Part shown: piece after piece, positions 24,385 through 32,909 of the stretch | Numbering within the stretch: position 1 is the stretch's first letter | How the letters are laid out: each line of letters starts with the position of its first letter | NCBI RefSeq assembly: GCF_002154695.1 | Contig: NZ_MTAV01000077.1 | Coordinates: 1 to 37,258, forward strand | DNA from: Nostoc sp. T09 | Lineage (GTDB): Bacteria; Cyanobacteriota; Cyanobacteriia; Cyanobacteriales; Nostocaceae | DNA: 37,258 nucleotides | Direction of reading: 5' to 3' | Translations under genes and position numbers: made by a program | Notes under the pieces: model-generated | Told to the model about the DNA's origin: nothing | Databases searched by the model: none | The model's input: only the letters and a program-made list of their open reading frames with translations

Positions 24385-24891
24385 TTACTTTATTGCTTGT
24401 AAATCAACATCTGAGCATCTTCCTGCGCTGTCGCAATTGATAACTAGTAATGAACCGTCAGGTAAAAGAGATATTAAAAAATTATCGGGAGAATAGGTGC
24501 GAACGGGTTTTTTGGTATCGTAATCAGTAGGATTATAGCCAACTAAAATTAATCCTTTAGATGAAGATTTTAGATACATAGTTTGCAAGATAACCCTAGT
24601 TCTTCGTAAGTTAGGGTCGTAAAATGTGGTTCCCATTCCACCTTTATACCCATCCATAATTAAAACACTTTCATACACAACTCCATCAATACTGTAGGTT
24701 AACTTCCAGCTTCCATAAAGAGGAGAATTTGCTTCTGAGTATTGAGCGATAGTATAGGCAGATGATTGAGAAATAGTTGTTTTACTTTCAGTTAAATTAT
24801 TTGTAGATGTTTTAGCACTTGCTGGATTTACACCAAACAATCCCATTCCGAGTAACAAAATCCCAATTGTAGCGGCTTTTTTACTATTCAT
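24385..24891 (-). CDS. Exported protein of unknown function
   Basis: The 168-aa protein has a clean signal peptide: basic MNSKKAATIG, hydrophobic ILLLGMGLFGV, and a cleavage site near PASA-KT (residue 27). The mature part contains YGSWKLTYSIDGVVYES and LLPDGSLLVINCDS, suggesting a small beta-rich domain. Two cysteines near the C-terminus could form a disulfide. I do not recognise the family. It lies alone between repeat-rich regions. Confidence 0.65.
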   Translation of the reverse strand: MNSKKAATIGILLLGMGLFGVNPASAKTSTNNLTESKTTISQSSAYTIAQYSEANSPLYGSWKLTYSIDGVVYESVLIMDGYKGGMGTTFYDPNLRRTRVILQTMYLKSSSKGLILVGYNPTDYDTKKPVRTYSPDNFLISLLPDGSLLVINCDSAGRCSDVDLQAIK

Positions 24892-25610
24892 ATATCATCT
24901 TATCCTTTGGTTGACCCTTCACTTAACACATATTTCTCAGCATCTAAAACTTATGCAAAAAGATGAACCACAAATTCTAAATACCTAAACAAAAATATTT
25001 ACACTCATTGCAAGCGTAAAGCCTTCTCTACGAGAGGCTGCGCGTAGCTTGCTTTCCCGTAGGGGTACGGCATAGCTACTCTTCGAGAACGCCTTCGGCG
25101 AACGCTTAACGCTGAAAGCCACTTCGTGTTGGGAGCATCCCAAATGTGTAAAAACATAATTTGTCATTGCGTTGGCGGAACGTCTTCCCGCAGGGTACGT
25201 AACGTAGTGAAGCGAAGCAATCGCAGTATGAGTAGTTTGCGATTGCTAGTCTTCGGAAAGCCGCTAGCCTGCGGCAACGCTCCGCGTAGCTTGCTTCTCC
25301 GAAGGAGTACGTGTCTACATTTCGCTTCGCAACCTTCGCAATCGATAAATTTGGTAACAAAACACGAAAACTGCATAAGTCCTCGTCTCTCAGAAATAAA
25401 TATCAGGGAAGTGAGGAAAAACACCCATGAGTAAACAATCTCTCAAAATTTTGTTGCGAAAACTGAAACCAGCCTCAGCCAATTTTCATGCAAGCTTTAA
25501 ACTAAATCCCATCTAGCTCAGTATATATTCTGAAAATCATTCAATAATTTATCGCTGCACGCTGCATTGATGCGGTACGAATTTCGCTGTGCATAATTAG
25601 CAACTTAAAT
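24892..25610. other. Repeat-rich intergenic region
   Basis: About 720 bp packed with interlocking palindromes between 25015 and 25345 (for example CTCTACGAGAG, CCGTAGGGGTACGG, GAACGCCTTCGGCGAACG, and CTTCTCCGAAGGAG). Several ORFs cross this on both strands, but their repetitive arginine/serine-rich products are artefacts of the repeats. 25441-25610 probably contains the promoter of the TPR-CHAT gene. Confidence 0.7.
25163..25209. repeat. 47-bp dispersed repeat, copy 1
   Basis: The sequence beginning GTCATTGCGTTGGCGGAACG matches the reverse complement of 32777-32823 at 43 of 47 positions. Related sequence (GTCATTGCGACCG) begins at 29511. Confidence 0.8.
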
Positions 25611-28600
25611 ATGAACAATAAAATGATAAAAAGCGATTTCTTCACATATCTCAAACCCAAGTTTAAACTTTACACTTTAATCGGCTTGCTGAGTGTGGTT
25701 TTATTATCCGAGTCAGTGGGGGCAAAAGCCACACTTAAACAGACGCAGATTGCACAGCAGCCAACCACAACACAGCAAGATGCAAACCGCGCTGCCGCAC
25801 AAAAAGCCTTTTATGAGGGGATGGCGCTGTACAAACAAGGTACAGCAGAATCACTGCGACAGGCGATAGAAAAATGGCAACAAGCGCTGGTGTTGTGGCA
25901 GAGAGTAGGGGATAAAACAGAAGAAGCCAGAACTTTAGTATGGCTTGGCTATGTTTACAATGCTTTAGGGGAAAAGCACAAGGCATTGGAATATTACAAC
26001 AATGCACTCCCACTATATCGGGCGGTGGGCGACAGGGATGGAGAATCTACTACCCTCAATAATATCGGCGCAGTCTACAAGGCATTAGGGGAAAAACAGA
26101 AGGCATTGAAATATTACAACAATGCACTTCCACTAATTCGGGCGCTGGGCGACAGAAATGGAGAAGCTACTACCCTCAATAATATCGGGCTAGTTTACTC
26201 CGATTTAGGGGAAAAGCAGAAGGCTTTGGAATATTACAACAATGCACTCCCACTAATTCGGGCGGTGGGCGACAGTGATACGGAAGCTACTACCTTGAAT
26301 AATATCGGCGTAGTTTACTCCGATTTAGGGGAAAAGCAGAAGGCTTTGGGATATTATAATAATGCACTCCGACTGTATCAGGCGCTGGGCAACAGGGGTG
26401 GGGAAGCTAGAACTCTGAATAATATCGGCGCAGTTTACTCCGATTTAGGGGAAAAGCAGAAGGCTTTGGAATATTATAATAATGCACTCCCACAGTGGCG
26501 TGCAGTGGGCGACAGAGGTGGGGAAGCTTACACTCTGGTTAATATCGGGCTAGTTTACTCCGATTTAGGGGAAAAGCAGAAATCACTGGAATATTACAAC
26601 AATGCACTCCCACTCTTGCGGGCGATGGGCGACAGGGGTGGGGAAGCTACTACCCTCAATAATATCGGTGCTGTCTACAACGATTTAGGGGAAAAGCAGA
26701 AATCACTGGAATATTACAACAATGCACTCCCACTCTTGAGGGCGATAGGCGACAGAGGTGGGGAAGCTACTACCCTCAATAATATCGGGCTAGTTTACTC
26801 CGCATTAGAGGAAAAACAGAAATCACTGGAATATTACAACCATGCACTGCCACTAATTCGGGGGGTGGGTGACAGGAGTGGGGAAGCTAGAACCCTGAAT
26901 AATATCGGCGCAGTTTACGACGATTTAGGAGAAAAGCAGAAAGCTTTGGAATATTACAACAATGCACTCCCACTGTGGCGTGCGGTGGGCGATAAGGGAG
27001 GGGAAGCTACTACCCTCTACAACATCGCCTTTCTAGAACGCAGTCGCGGTAATTTGCAAGCATCTCGCACCAACGTAGAAGCCGCTATTAAAATTATCGA
27101 ACAATTACGCACTAAAATTGACAGCAAAGAACTCCGCACTTCTTACTTCGCTACAAAGCAGAGTTATTACAAATTCTACATCGACTTGCTGATGGAACTG
27201 CACAAAAAAGAACCGTCCCTTGGATACGCTGCATTAGCCTTGCACTACAGCGAACGCTCCCGCGCTAGAAGTCTCATAGAGTTGTTAAATGAAGCTAATG
27301 CCAAAATTATTAAAGGTGCAAACCCAGAACTAATACAACAAGAACGCAGGTTACTACAGCAAATAGATGCCAAAGATACACTGCGGCGCAATTTAGAAAC
27401 CTCAGCAAATAACAAAGATCCGAAAACTCAAGAATCTCTTCAAAAACTCACTACAGAAATCAGCAATCTTCTGGCTCAATACCAGGATGTGCAAACAAAA
27501 ATTCGTGCTACTAACCCCGAATATGCGAAATTGACAAATCCAGATCCAGACAAAGATATTCTCAAATTACCGCAAATCCAGCAACAACTTGATAAAGACA
27601 CGCTGCTGTTGCAGTATTCCTTGGGAGAAGAACGCAGCTTTTTGTGGGCTGTCACTCCCACATCAATGCAAGTTTACACACTCCCCCCACGCAAAGAAAT
27701 AGAAAAAGTCGCCACACAATTCCATTCAAGTTTGCAGCAACCAACTGGGAGTGACTTAGCCATTGCCAACGCACAACAACTTAGTAAACTCATCCTTGCA
27801 CCCGTCGCTGATAAATTAGCCCAAAAGCGTTTGGTAATTGTGGCTGATGGTGGACTGCAAACTATTCCCTTTGCAGCGTTGGCTGACGTAACTGCAAATC
27901 AATATCAACCACTGATGGTAAACCATGAAATCGTCAATTTACCTTCAGCCTCAACCATCGCATTTCAACGCCAACAACTCGCTAAGCGTCAACCCGCACC
28001 CAAAGCCCTCGCCATCCTTGCCGATCCAGTATTCAATGCCACAGATTGCCGAGAAGCTGACAAACCCCAACCTATTGCCGATAATCTGGATATTCCGGCT
28101 CAATTAGAACAATCTTCCCTGAATCGTTCTGCCAACAACCTCAAACGCAATGGTTGGAACAGGCTACCATACACAGCAGACGAAGCCAAAGCAATTTTAC
28201 AATTTATACCATCGGCAAACAGACTGCAAGCCTTCGGTTTTGATGCCAATTATAATTGGGCAACTAGCGGCGCTTTAAATCAATACCGGATTCTCCATTT
28301 TGCCACTCACGGAATCGCTGACCCCAAGGAACCGGAGTTATCCGGCATTATACTGTCTAGATATGATAAAAAAGGCAACTTAATCTACGGTAAATTGAGT
28401 TTGGGAGATTTGTTTAACCAAGACTACCCCGCAGAGTTAATTGTCTTAAGTGCTTGCAAAACTGGACTAGGTAAAGACGTTAACGGTGAGGGATTAGTCG
28501 GCTTAACACGGGGATTGATGTATGCAGGCGCAGCACGGGTAGCGGTGTCGCTGTGGGAAGTTAACGATCAAGGTACATCAATATTAATGCAGGAATTTTA

Positions 28601-28733
28601 TCAGCAGATGTTGCAGCAAGGTAAAACCCCGGCTGAGGCGTTGCGTGCAGCCCAAAGAAAGTTATGGAAAGGCTCAGATTGGCGCAGTCCTTATTACTGG
28701 GCAGCTTTTACTGTGCAGGGGGAATGGCGGTAG
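25611..28733 (+). CDS. TPR-CHAT protein (caspase-fold peptidase-like)
   Basis: The 1040-aa protein has an N-terminal hydrophobic signal or anchor (about 17-40), around ten 40-residue TPR units (about 80-470), a helical linker (to about 690) and a C-terminal CHAT domain (about 730-1038). The caspase-like dyad is present: H900 in HFATHG and C949 in LSACKTG, followed by GEGLVGLTRGLMYAGA and VSLWEVND. CHAT proteins belong to the caspase/separase/gingipain clan, and TPR-CHAT proteins act as proteases in some conflict systems. With the signal sequence it likely faces the periplasm or is membrane-held. It precedes the sigma-like gene by 1 kb on the same strand and may belong with that cluster. Natural substrate unknown. 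Confidence 0.92.
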   Translation: MNNKMIKSDFFTYLKPKFKLYTLIGLLSVVLLSESVGAKATLKQTQIAQQPTTTQQDANRAAAQKAFYEGMALYKQGTAESLRQAIEKWQQALVLWQRVGDKTEEARTLVWLGYVYNALGEKHKALEYYNNALPLYRAVGDRDGESTTLNNIGAVYKALGEKQKALKYYNNALPLIRALGDRNGEATTLNNIGLVYSDLGEKQKALEYYNNALPLIRAVGDSDTEATTLNNIGVVYSDLGEKQKALGYYNNALRLYQALGNRGGEARTLNNIGAVYSDLGEKQKALEYYNNALPQWRAVGDRGGEAYTLVNIGLVYSDLGEKQKSLEYYNNALPLLRAMGDRGGEATTLNNIGAVYNDLGEKQKSLEYYNNALPLLRAIGDRGGEATTLNNIGLVYSALEEKQKSLEYYNHALPLIRGVGDRSGEARTLNNIGAVYDDLGEKQKALEYYNNALPLWRAVGDKGGEATTLYNIAFLERSRGNLQASRTNVEAAIKIIEQLRTKIDSKELRTSYFATKQSYYKFYIDLLMELHKKEPSLGYAALALHYSERSRARSLIELLNEANAKIIKGANPELIQQERRLLQQIDAKDTLRRNLETSANNKDPKTQESLQKLTTEISNLLAQYQDVQTKIRATNPEYAKLTNPDPDKDILKLPQIQQQLDKDTLLLQYSLGEERSFLWAVTPTSMQVYTLPPRKEIEKVATQFHSSLQQPTGSDLAIANAQQLSKLILAPVADKLAQKRLVIVADGGLQTIPFAALADVTANQYQPLMVNHEIVNLPSASTIAFQRQQLAKRQPAPKALAILADPVFNATDCREADKPQPIADNLDIPAQLEQSSLNRSANNLKRNGWNRLPYTADEAKAILQFIPSANRLQAFGFDANYNWATSGALNQYRILHFATHGIADPKEPELSGIILSRYDKKGNLIYGKLSLGDLFNQDYPAELIVLSACKTGLGKDVNGEGLVGLTRGLMYAGAARVAVSLWEVNDQGTSILMQEFYQQMLQQGKTPAEALRAAQRKLWKGSDWRSPYYWAAFTVQGEWR
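25981..27060 (+). repeat. Nine tandem 120-bp units encoding TPRs
   Basis: Units begin at 25981 and every 120 bp to 26941. Each encodes a 40-residue block of the form KALEYYNNALPLxRAVGDR, then GGEATTLNNIGLVYSDLGEKQ. Some neighbours (26581 and 26701) are almost identical at DNA level, showing recent duplication or gene conversion. A divergent tenth unit precedes the array. Confidence 0.95.
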
Positions 28734-29000
28734 CGCCTCGACTCCGCTCGGCGACCAGAAGCAGGTACGCGCTCACTGAGCGTACCCCTACGGGGAAGCA
28801 AGCTACGCGTAGCGTCTCCCAGAGAAGTCGAAGTGAGCGAAGTCGCGGTGATGAGATAAGTTTTTGGTTTTACGAGATTAATTACAAAATCACTAAACAG
28901 AACTAGTGCCGTATCCTCAGCAATAATATACCCTAATGGCTACGGGCAATTTGCTTGTATCGCGTAACAATGCGATCGCATCAGTCTGCAATTGAATTAC

Positions 29001-29095
29001 ATCGCCCTGTTATGCCATTGCATCGGTTTGTTATGCCATTACATCGCCCTGTATGCCATTGCATCGCCTTGTTATGCCATTGCATCGACTGGTTA
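29001..29095. repeat. Tandem 21-bp repeat, about 4.5 units
   Basis: Units ATCGCCCTGTTATGCCATTGC and variants start at 29001, 29022, 29043 (20 nt), 29063 and a partial at 29084. The unit contains GCATCGC-like and TTATGCCATTGC parts. There are no spacers, so it is a short tandem repeat and not CRISPR. Confidence 0.88.
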
Positions 29096-29510
29096 AATTT
29101 AAATTGCTAGTTATTCCGCCCAGGAGTTGGGTAATTTATCGAATCAAGGTTACAGATACGCCAATATTTAGATGTGTCTAAATGCGATCGCTTGTGAACG
29201 CGGGTAAATTTGAACTCAGGGTAAGGCAGGCGCGATCGCTCTTGAGTTTTTACTTTACAAGATTGGCGATGTCTACGACAAGCTGCTCTGCATCTACGCA
29301 CTACAAACAAATTGGCATAAATGAACTAATGTTGCATAAGTTCCCCCTCGCCAGTTGGTAGTGGCGTGTCTAGGCTAAAGTTGTGTATTAGATTTCTAAT
29401 TGATAGGGCGCTAAAGCGCAACTACGAACATTTTTTATTGCAACATTGTTCTGCGATCGCACTTTATTTAGCTGCAAATTCTATTCATCAGGGTTTATAT
29501 ATCATGTAGC

Positions 29511-29597
29511 GTCATTGCGACCGTAGGGTACTCCCAAGGAGAACTCGCAGAGTAGCAATCCCAAACCCAGCGATTGCGTCGTTTCACTCGCAATGAC
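29511..29597. repeat. 87-bp element with GTCATTGCGA ends
   Basis: 10-bp inverted ends GTCATTGCGA (29511-29520) and TCGCAATGAC (29588-29597), enclosing sequence related to the 47-bp repeat at 25163. It is typical of small non-coding palindromic elements in cyanobacteria. Confidence 0.7.
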
Positions 29598-29723
29598 ATA
29601 ATTAATCCCAAAAATTTTGCATAAGTTTCCCCTCGCCAGAAATATAAGGAATTGAAGTTAATACAGAGTCGAGGTGATTCTCCTTCCCTGCTGCTTTTCG
29701 TTAAACAAATTGCTTTTGCTTAA

Positions 29724-29755
29724 AGGAGGTGAAAGAATTAAAAATGATTAGCTGA
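29724..29755 (+). promoter_or_regulatory. Strong ribosome site with three-codon ORF ahead of the sigma-like gene
   Basis: AAGGAGGTG (about 29723-29731) is followed 14 nt later by ATG-ATT-AGC-TGA (29744-29755). The sigma-like gene begins 17 nt beyond its stop at GTG 29773 with no site of its own. The mini-ORF might act as a translational gate, or mark a lost upstream start. Spacing to the ATG is longer than ideal. Confidence 0.4.
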
Positions 29756-29772
29756 AATTCAGTAAAAATACC

Positions 29773-31176
29773 GTGGTAGCAGCAAAATTCTGGGAATTGG
29801 TCAAGCTAGACTCTACGAGCAAGCGCCGGGTGGAAATGATACTTGCAGCTAAAAATTATTTTGAAACACAATTTACAGATCGAGTTGAGCTTTCTGATAC
29901 TGCGATCACTCGCCACCTTTGGCAACAAATACAACTAGCTGAAGCAGTCAACACTGAAGAAACAAACCTAGCTGAAATTTGTCTGCGGTGCTACATATCT
30001 TCCCAAATCTATCAAGTTTGCCTTGATTTGGCGATCAGGTTTGGCAATCGTCACGGTTTTGAGTGTGAGGATTTATTGCCGTTTGTCTTGGATGACCAAG
30101 TAATTTTGGAAACCTCAACCAAAGCAAAAGCAAGTACATCTTCTTATCAATCTTTAGCGACGAAAGTCTTAAAAACATTTGATCCAGCTAAAGGTTCGCT
30201 GAATACATGGGTAAGTCGCTATGTTAAACAAAACCCAGAAATCAAGCGGTTTTTACTCCAGCATGGTGTTTTTTTGGTTAGCGATTGGGCACTGTTGAAC
30301 GATACAAATCCCAAAGAATTACAACGAATTCTCACAGATATGTATCATTTAACACCAGGAGAAATTGAGCAAGTCTGCCAATTGTTGGTAAGTTATCACG
30401 CAGTTTACCGCGAAGACCGCTTGCAACAAAGGCTAGCTGGGGTAACGCAACCCTGCCAATTCCCCACATCGGAACAGTTAACTCGCATTGTTAATGACTT
30501 GCAAAGCCGAACTAATCGCACAATCAGCAAGGAAGTAGTGTTAAGTCAACTGCAAGCAACTGCAAGCAAACTCAGACAATACCGCATTGCAGCTCAAGGA
30601 GGCTATGTTTCCTCATTTCCTTACGATCGGCCAGAGATTCAACCCATTGTAGAGCGATCGCAACTTACCCAAGTTGACGATGAAACAACTGAATTTATAC
30701 GGTTATATCAAAAGGAATTTCTAGAATCTTTAGATAAAGCTATTTCTAAAGTTGTGGAAACTTTTCTAGATAAGTTGCAACGCAAACGTAGTAATCAAGA
30801 AATTGCTCAATCATTTGTCACTGCGTTACATCTTTTTCATTGCCTAGGTCAACCAATGAGTCAAATTGCCCCGCAAATTGGGATGCAAAAACAATATGAG
30901 GTAACGCGGTTTTTAAAGCTCAATGAATTGCGTGCTGATATTAGACAAAATTTATTGTTGAATTTACGCGATCGCGTTTTAGATATTGCTCAACAATTCA
31001 CAGATTTTGAACGCTTGCAACGTTTAGATCAACAGTTGAAATTGATTTTAGAGGAACAGATTTCTAACATCATCCAAGAAGCCGAATCTGAAGCGAAAAA
31101 TCCAGTACGTAATCAGCCTTTATGTAGCCTTTTAGCTCGTCGTTTATGCCGTTATTTAGAAGGCAGAAGGCAGTAG
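29773..31176 (+). CDS. Divergent sigma-70-like protein
   Basis: The 467-aa protein contains a segment (about 120-175) resembling sigma region 2: SLATKVLKTFDPAKGSLNTW, then VKQNPEIKRFLLQHGVFLVSDWALL. A C-terminal helix-turn-helix-like stretch (about 352-395, GQPMSQIAPQIGM, then YEVTRFLKLNELRADIR) resembles region 4. The rest is unusual and longer than standard ECF proteins. No membrane segment, so it would act in the cytoplasm. GTG 29773 is the first in-frame start after a stop at 29749 and lacks a close ribosome site. I recall similar proteins preceding DUF1822 genes in other cyanobacteria, as here. RNA-polymerase binding is an inference. Confidence 0.65.
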   Translation: MVAAKFWELVKLDSTSKRRVEMILAAKNYFETQFTDRVELSDTAITRHLWQQIQLAEAVNTEETNLAEICLRCYISSQIYQVCLDLAIRFGNRHGFECEDLLPFVLDDQVILETSTKAKASTSSYQSLATKVLKTFDPAKGSLNTWVSRYVKQNPEIKRFLLQHGVFLVSDWALLNDTNPKELQRILTDMYHLTPGEIEQVCQLLVSYHAVYREDRLQQRLAGVTQPCQFPTSEQLTRIVNDLQSRTNRTISKEVVLSQLQATASKLRQYRIAAQGGYVSSFPYDRPEIQPIVERSQLTQVDDETTEFIRLYQKEFLESLDKAISKVVETFLDKLQRKRSNQEIAQSFVTALHLFHCLGQPMSQIAPQIGMQKQYEVTRFLKLNELRADIRQNLLLNLRDRVLDIAQQFTDFERLQRLDQQLKLILEEQISNIIQEAESEAKNPVRNQPLCSLLARRLCRYLEGRRQ

Positions 31177-31280
31177 GCAGATGAGCCACTGCGTTGGACG
31201 GGTTTCCCGGCTTAAAGCAAGTGGCGTGGCAGAAGATAAGAGAGATAAGGTTTGTGCTTGGAGTTGTGAATTACTTTTTT

Positions 31281-31311
31281 TAACGAACCGCAAAGGACGC
31301 GAAGTAAGAGA
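31281..31311. repeat. TAACGAACCGC-type dispersed repeat
   Basis: TAACGAACCGCAAAGGACGC and the following GAAGTAAGAGA recur in degenerate form at 16394-16434. It lies in a 195-bp gap that also contains AAGGCAGAAGGCAGTAGGC low-complexity sequence. Confidence 0.6.
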
Positions 31312-31371
31312 ATGAGAAGACAAGGAGGACAAGGAAGAAATAACAAATGACAAATGACAAATAACTAATTT

Positions 31372-32661
31372 ATGATTAACCAACCTACATCAAATTTAAA
31401 TTTCAACGATTATCTTGATTGGCATTCGCTGAATGATACTCAAACGGAATTATTACCAGAACATTTACAACTAGCTGTACGTCTAGCTGAATCAATTTAT
31501 CTGTCACAGCAACGCTGGCAAGTTTACCTTTGTGCGTTGGGAACTTTAGGATTTGAGCAATGGCTTAAGGAACGCGCACCTGATTTACAAATACACAGTG
31601 ATTCTGCTTCAATTTGGCAACCAGCAACCGCCAATTTGTTAGCAGCAGCTTGTAATATTCAGGTTGGTGCTTTTAAAATTTGTGTCATCACTGCAAGCGT
31701 TTTAACTGACCAACATAGCATTCCTCATGCAGTTTTTCATATCCCTGATTTTGCTGCTCATTTCTATGTGCTGATGCAGGTTGAGGAGGAAGAACAGCAG
31801 GTTGCTATATCGGGGTTTATGAACTACGAGCAATACCTTAGTTATCAAGAAGCGGCAAGGTTGCAAGTAGAGCAAGATTGGACATATACCTTACCCCAAA
31901 CCTGTTTTAATTCTGATGCTAACGCATTACTATTAAGTCTACGCTGTTTAAATTCAAATGCAATTGAGCTACCTGCAATTCCATCAATAGGAACTAATAC
32001 AGTTGCGGCGTTAAAGCAAAAGCTATCGAGAATAAAACCTCAACTGCAAAAACAGCATCCTTGGGAATTACTCACAGTTAACGAAGGCATAACATTATTA
32101 AGTAACTCAGATTTAATTAATTGGGTTTACAACGTTGTAACTCCCTCCCTTGTACAACCCCTAATTAATGTTGGTCTTTGGTTAAACAATAAAATCGATA
32201 TAGTTGCTCAAGAATTGGGTTGGATGCTGATGCCGTTACCAGCATTATCAGAATTGCGTTCCTTACAAGACAATTTTGACCAAATTCGCGCCAGTTTAGA
32301 ACAAAAAGGAGTTTATATTCCCTCATCAGCGCGGGGTGCTTACCGTGATTTAGATAGTGAACAAGGTAGTTTGCGAATGTATGCAATCACTTGGAAACTA
32401 ACAGAAACACCAGATAATCCTGAATGGACATTGCTAATTGCCTTAAGTCCTCAACCACAAGCACAAATGACAAATACCCTAACATTAGAGGTGCGTGATG
32501 AAACAAAACAATTATTCGAGCAATCTCTATCAGATACCAGTCAAGGCATACTCTATGCTCAAGTTATTGGCAATTGGAACGAACGATTTTGGGTAACCAT
32601 AACTGCTGATGATGTTGTATTTGAAATTCCGCCTTTTGGTTTGGAGTTAGATAATGCTTGA
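31372..32661 (+). CDS. DUF1822 family protein
   Basis: The 429-aa protein belongs, by overall pattern, to DUF1822, a cyanobacterial family of unknown function: an N-terminal ACNIQVGAFKICVI block, a central conserved stretch near 220-300, and the closing WNERFWVTITADDVVFEIPPF. It has no signal peptide or membrane segment, so is probably cytoplasmic. It sits between the sigma-like protein and the CHAT-CHASE2 gene, same strand. A scaffold or regulator role (such as anti-sigma) is possible from position only. Confidence 0.75.
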   Translation: MINQPTSNLNFNDYLDWHSLNDTQTELLPEHLQLAVRLAESIYLSQQRWQVYLCALGTLGFEQWLKERAPDLQIHSDSASIWQPATANLLAAACNIQVGAFKICVITASVLTDQHSIPHAVFHIPDFAAHFYVLMQVEEEEQQVAISGFMNYEQYLSYQEAARLQVEQDWTYTLPQTCFNSDANALLLSLRCLNSNAIELPAIPSIGTNTVAALKQKLSRIKPQLQKQHPWELLTVNEGITLLSNSDLINWVYNVVTPSLVQPLINVGLWLNNKIDIVAQELGWMLMPLPALSELRSLQDNFDQIRASLEQKGVYIPSSARGAYRDLDSEQGSLRMYAITWKLTETPDNPEWTLLIALSPQPQAQMTNTLTLEVRDETKQLFEQSLSDTSQGILYAQVIGNWNERFWVTITADDVVFEIPPFGLELDNA

Positions 32662-32776
32662 ACAATAAGTTTAATTAAAAAATAACGAATCACAGATAAG
32701 TAGGTCAACTTTAAAAAACTTAAAATAGAGTTTTTGCGATTACTACCCTTCGGGAAGCCGCTACGCGTCTACGCTC

Positions 32777-32823
32777 CACTGCGTTACGTACCCTACGGGA
32801 AGGCGTTCCGCCAACGTAATGAC
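32777..32823. repeat. 47-bp dispersed repeat, copy 2 (inverted)
   Basis: The reverse complement of 25163-25209 with four differences, within a palindrome-rich 250-bp gap (32662-32909) that otherwise holds no gene. Confidence 0.8.
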
Positions 32824-32909
32824 ATCTCATGTTTAATTAGATTGAGCTACTTAAATCTACTTTTCTCTCCTCTGTGGCTCTACGTGAGATAAAAATTAAT
32901 AACTTTAAT

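Larger units (their letters stand above)
28734..29772. other. Long intergenic region with several repeats
   Basis: About 1 kb without a supportable gene. It starts with a palindrome field (28735-28855, GAGCGTACCCCTACGGGG-type). It also contains a 21-bp tandem array (29001-29095), a 23-bp direct pair beginning TTGCATAAGTT (29332-29354 and 29617-29639), and an element with 10-bp inverted ends (29511-29597). A minus-strand reading at 29107-29310 looks like chance. Confidence 0.7.

Noticed and set aside
25106-25434. Several overlapping ORFs on both strands of the repeat field
   Set aside because: Their products are arginine/serine-rich translations of palindromic repeats with no start signals.
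25981-27060. Regular 120-bp repeats as a CRISPR-like or satellite array
   Set aside because: The units are in frame and encode TPR helices within the TPR-CHAT gene.
29001-29095. Possible CRISPR array
   Set aside because: The 21-bp units are directly adjacent with no spacers, and no cas genes are present.
29107-29310. 67-aa ORF on the minus strand in the long gap
   Set aside because: Arginine/cysteine-rich, no ribosome site, and it covers HIP1-containing non-coding sequence.
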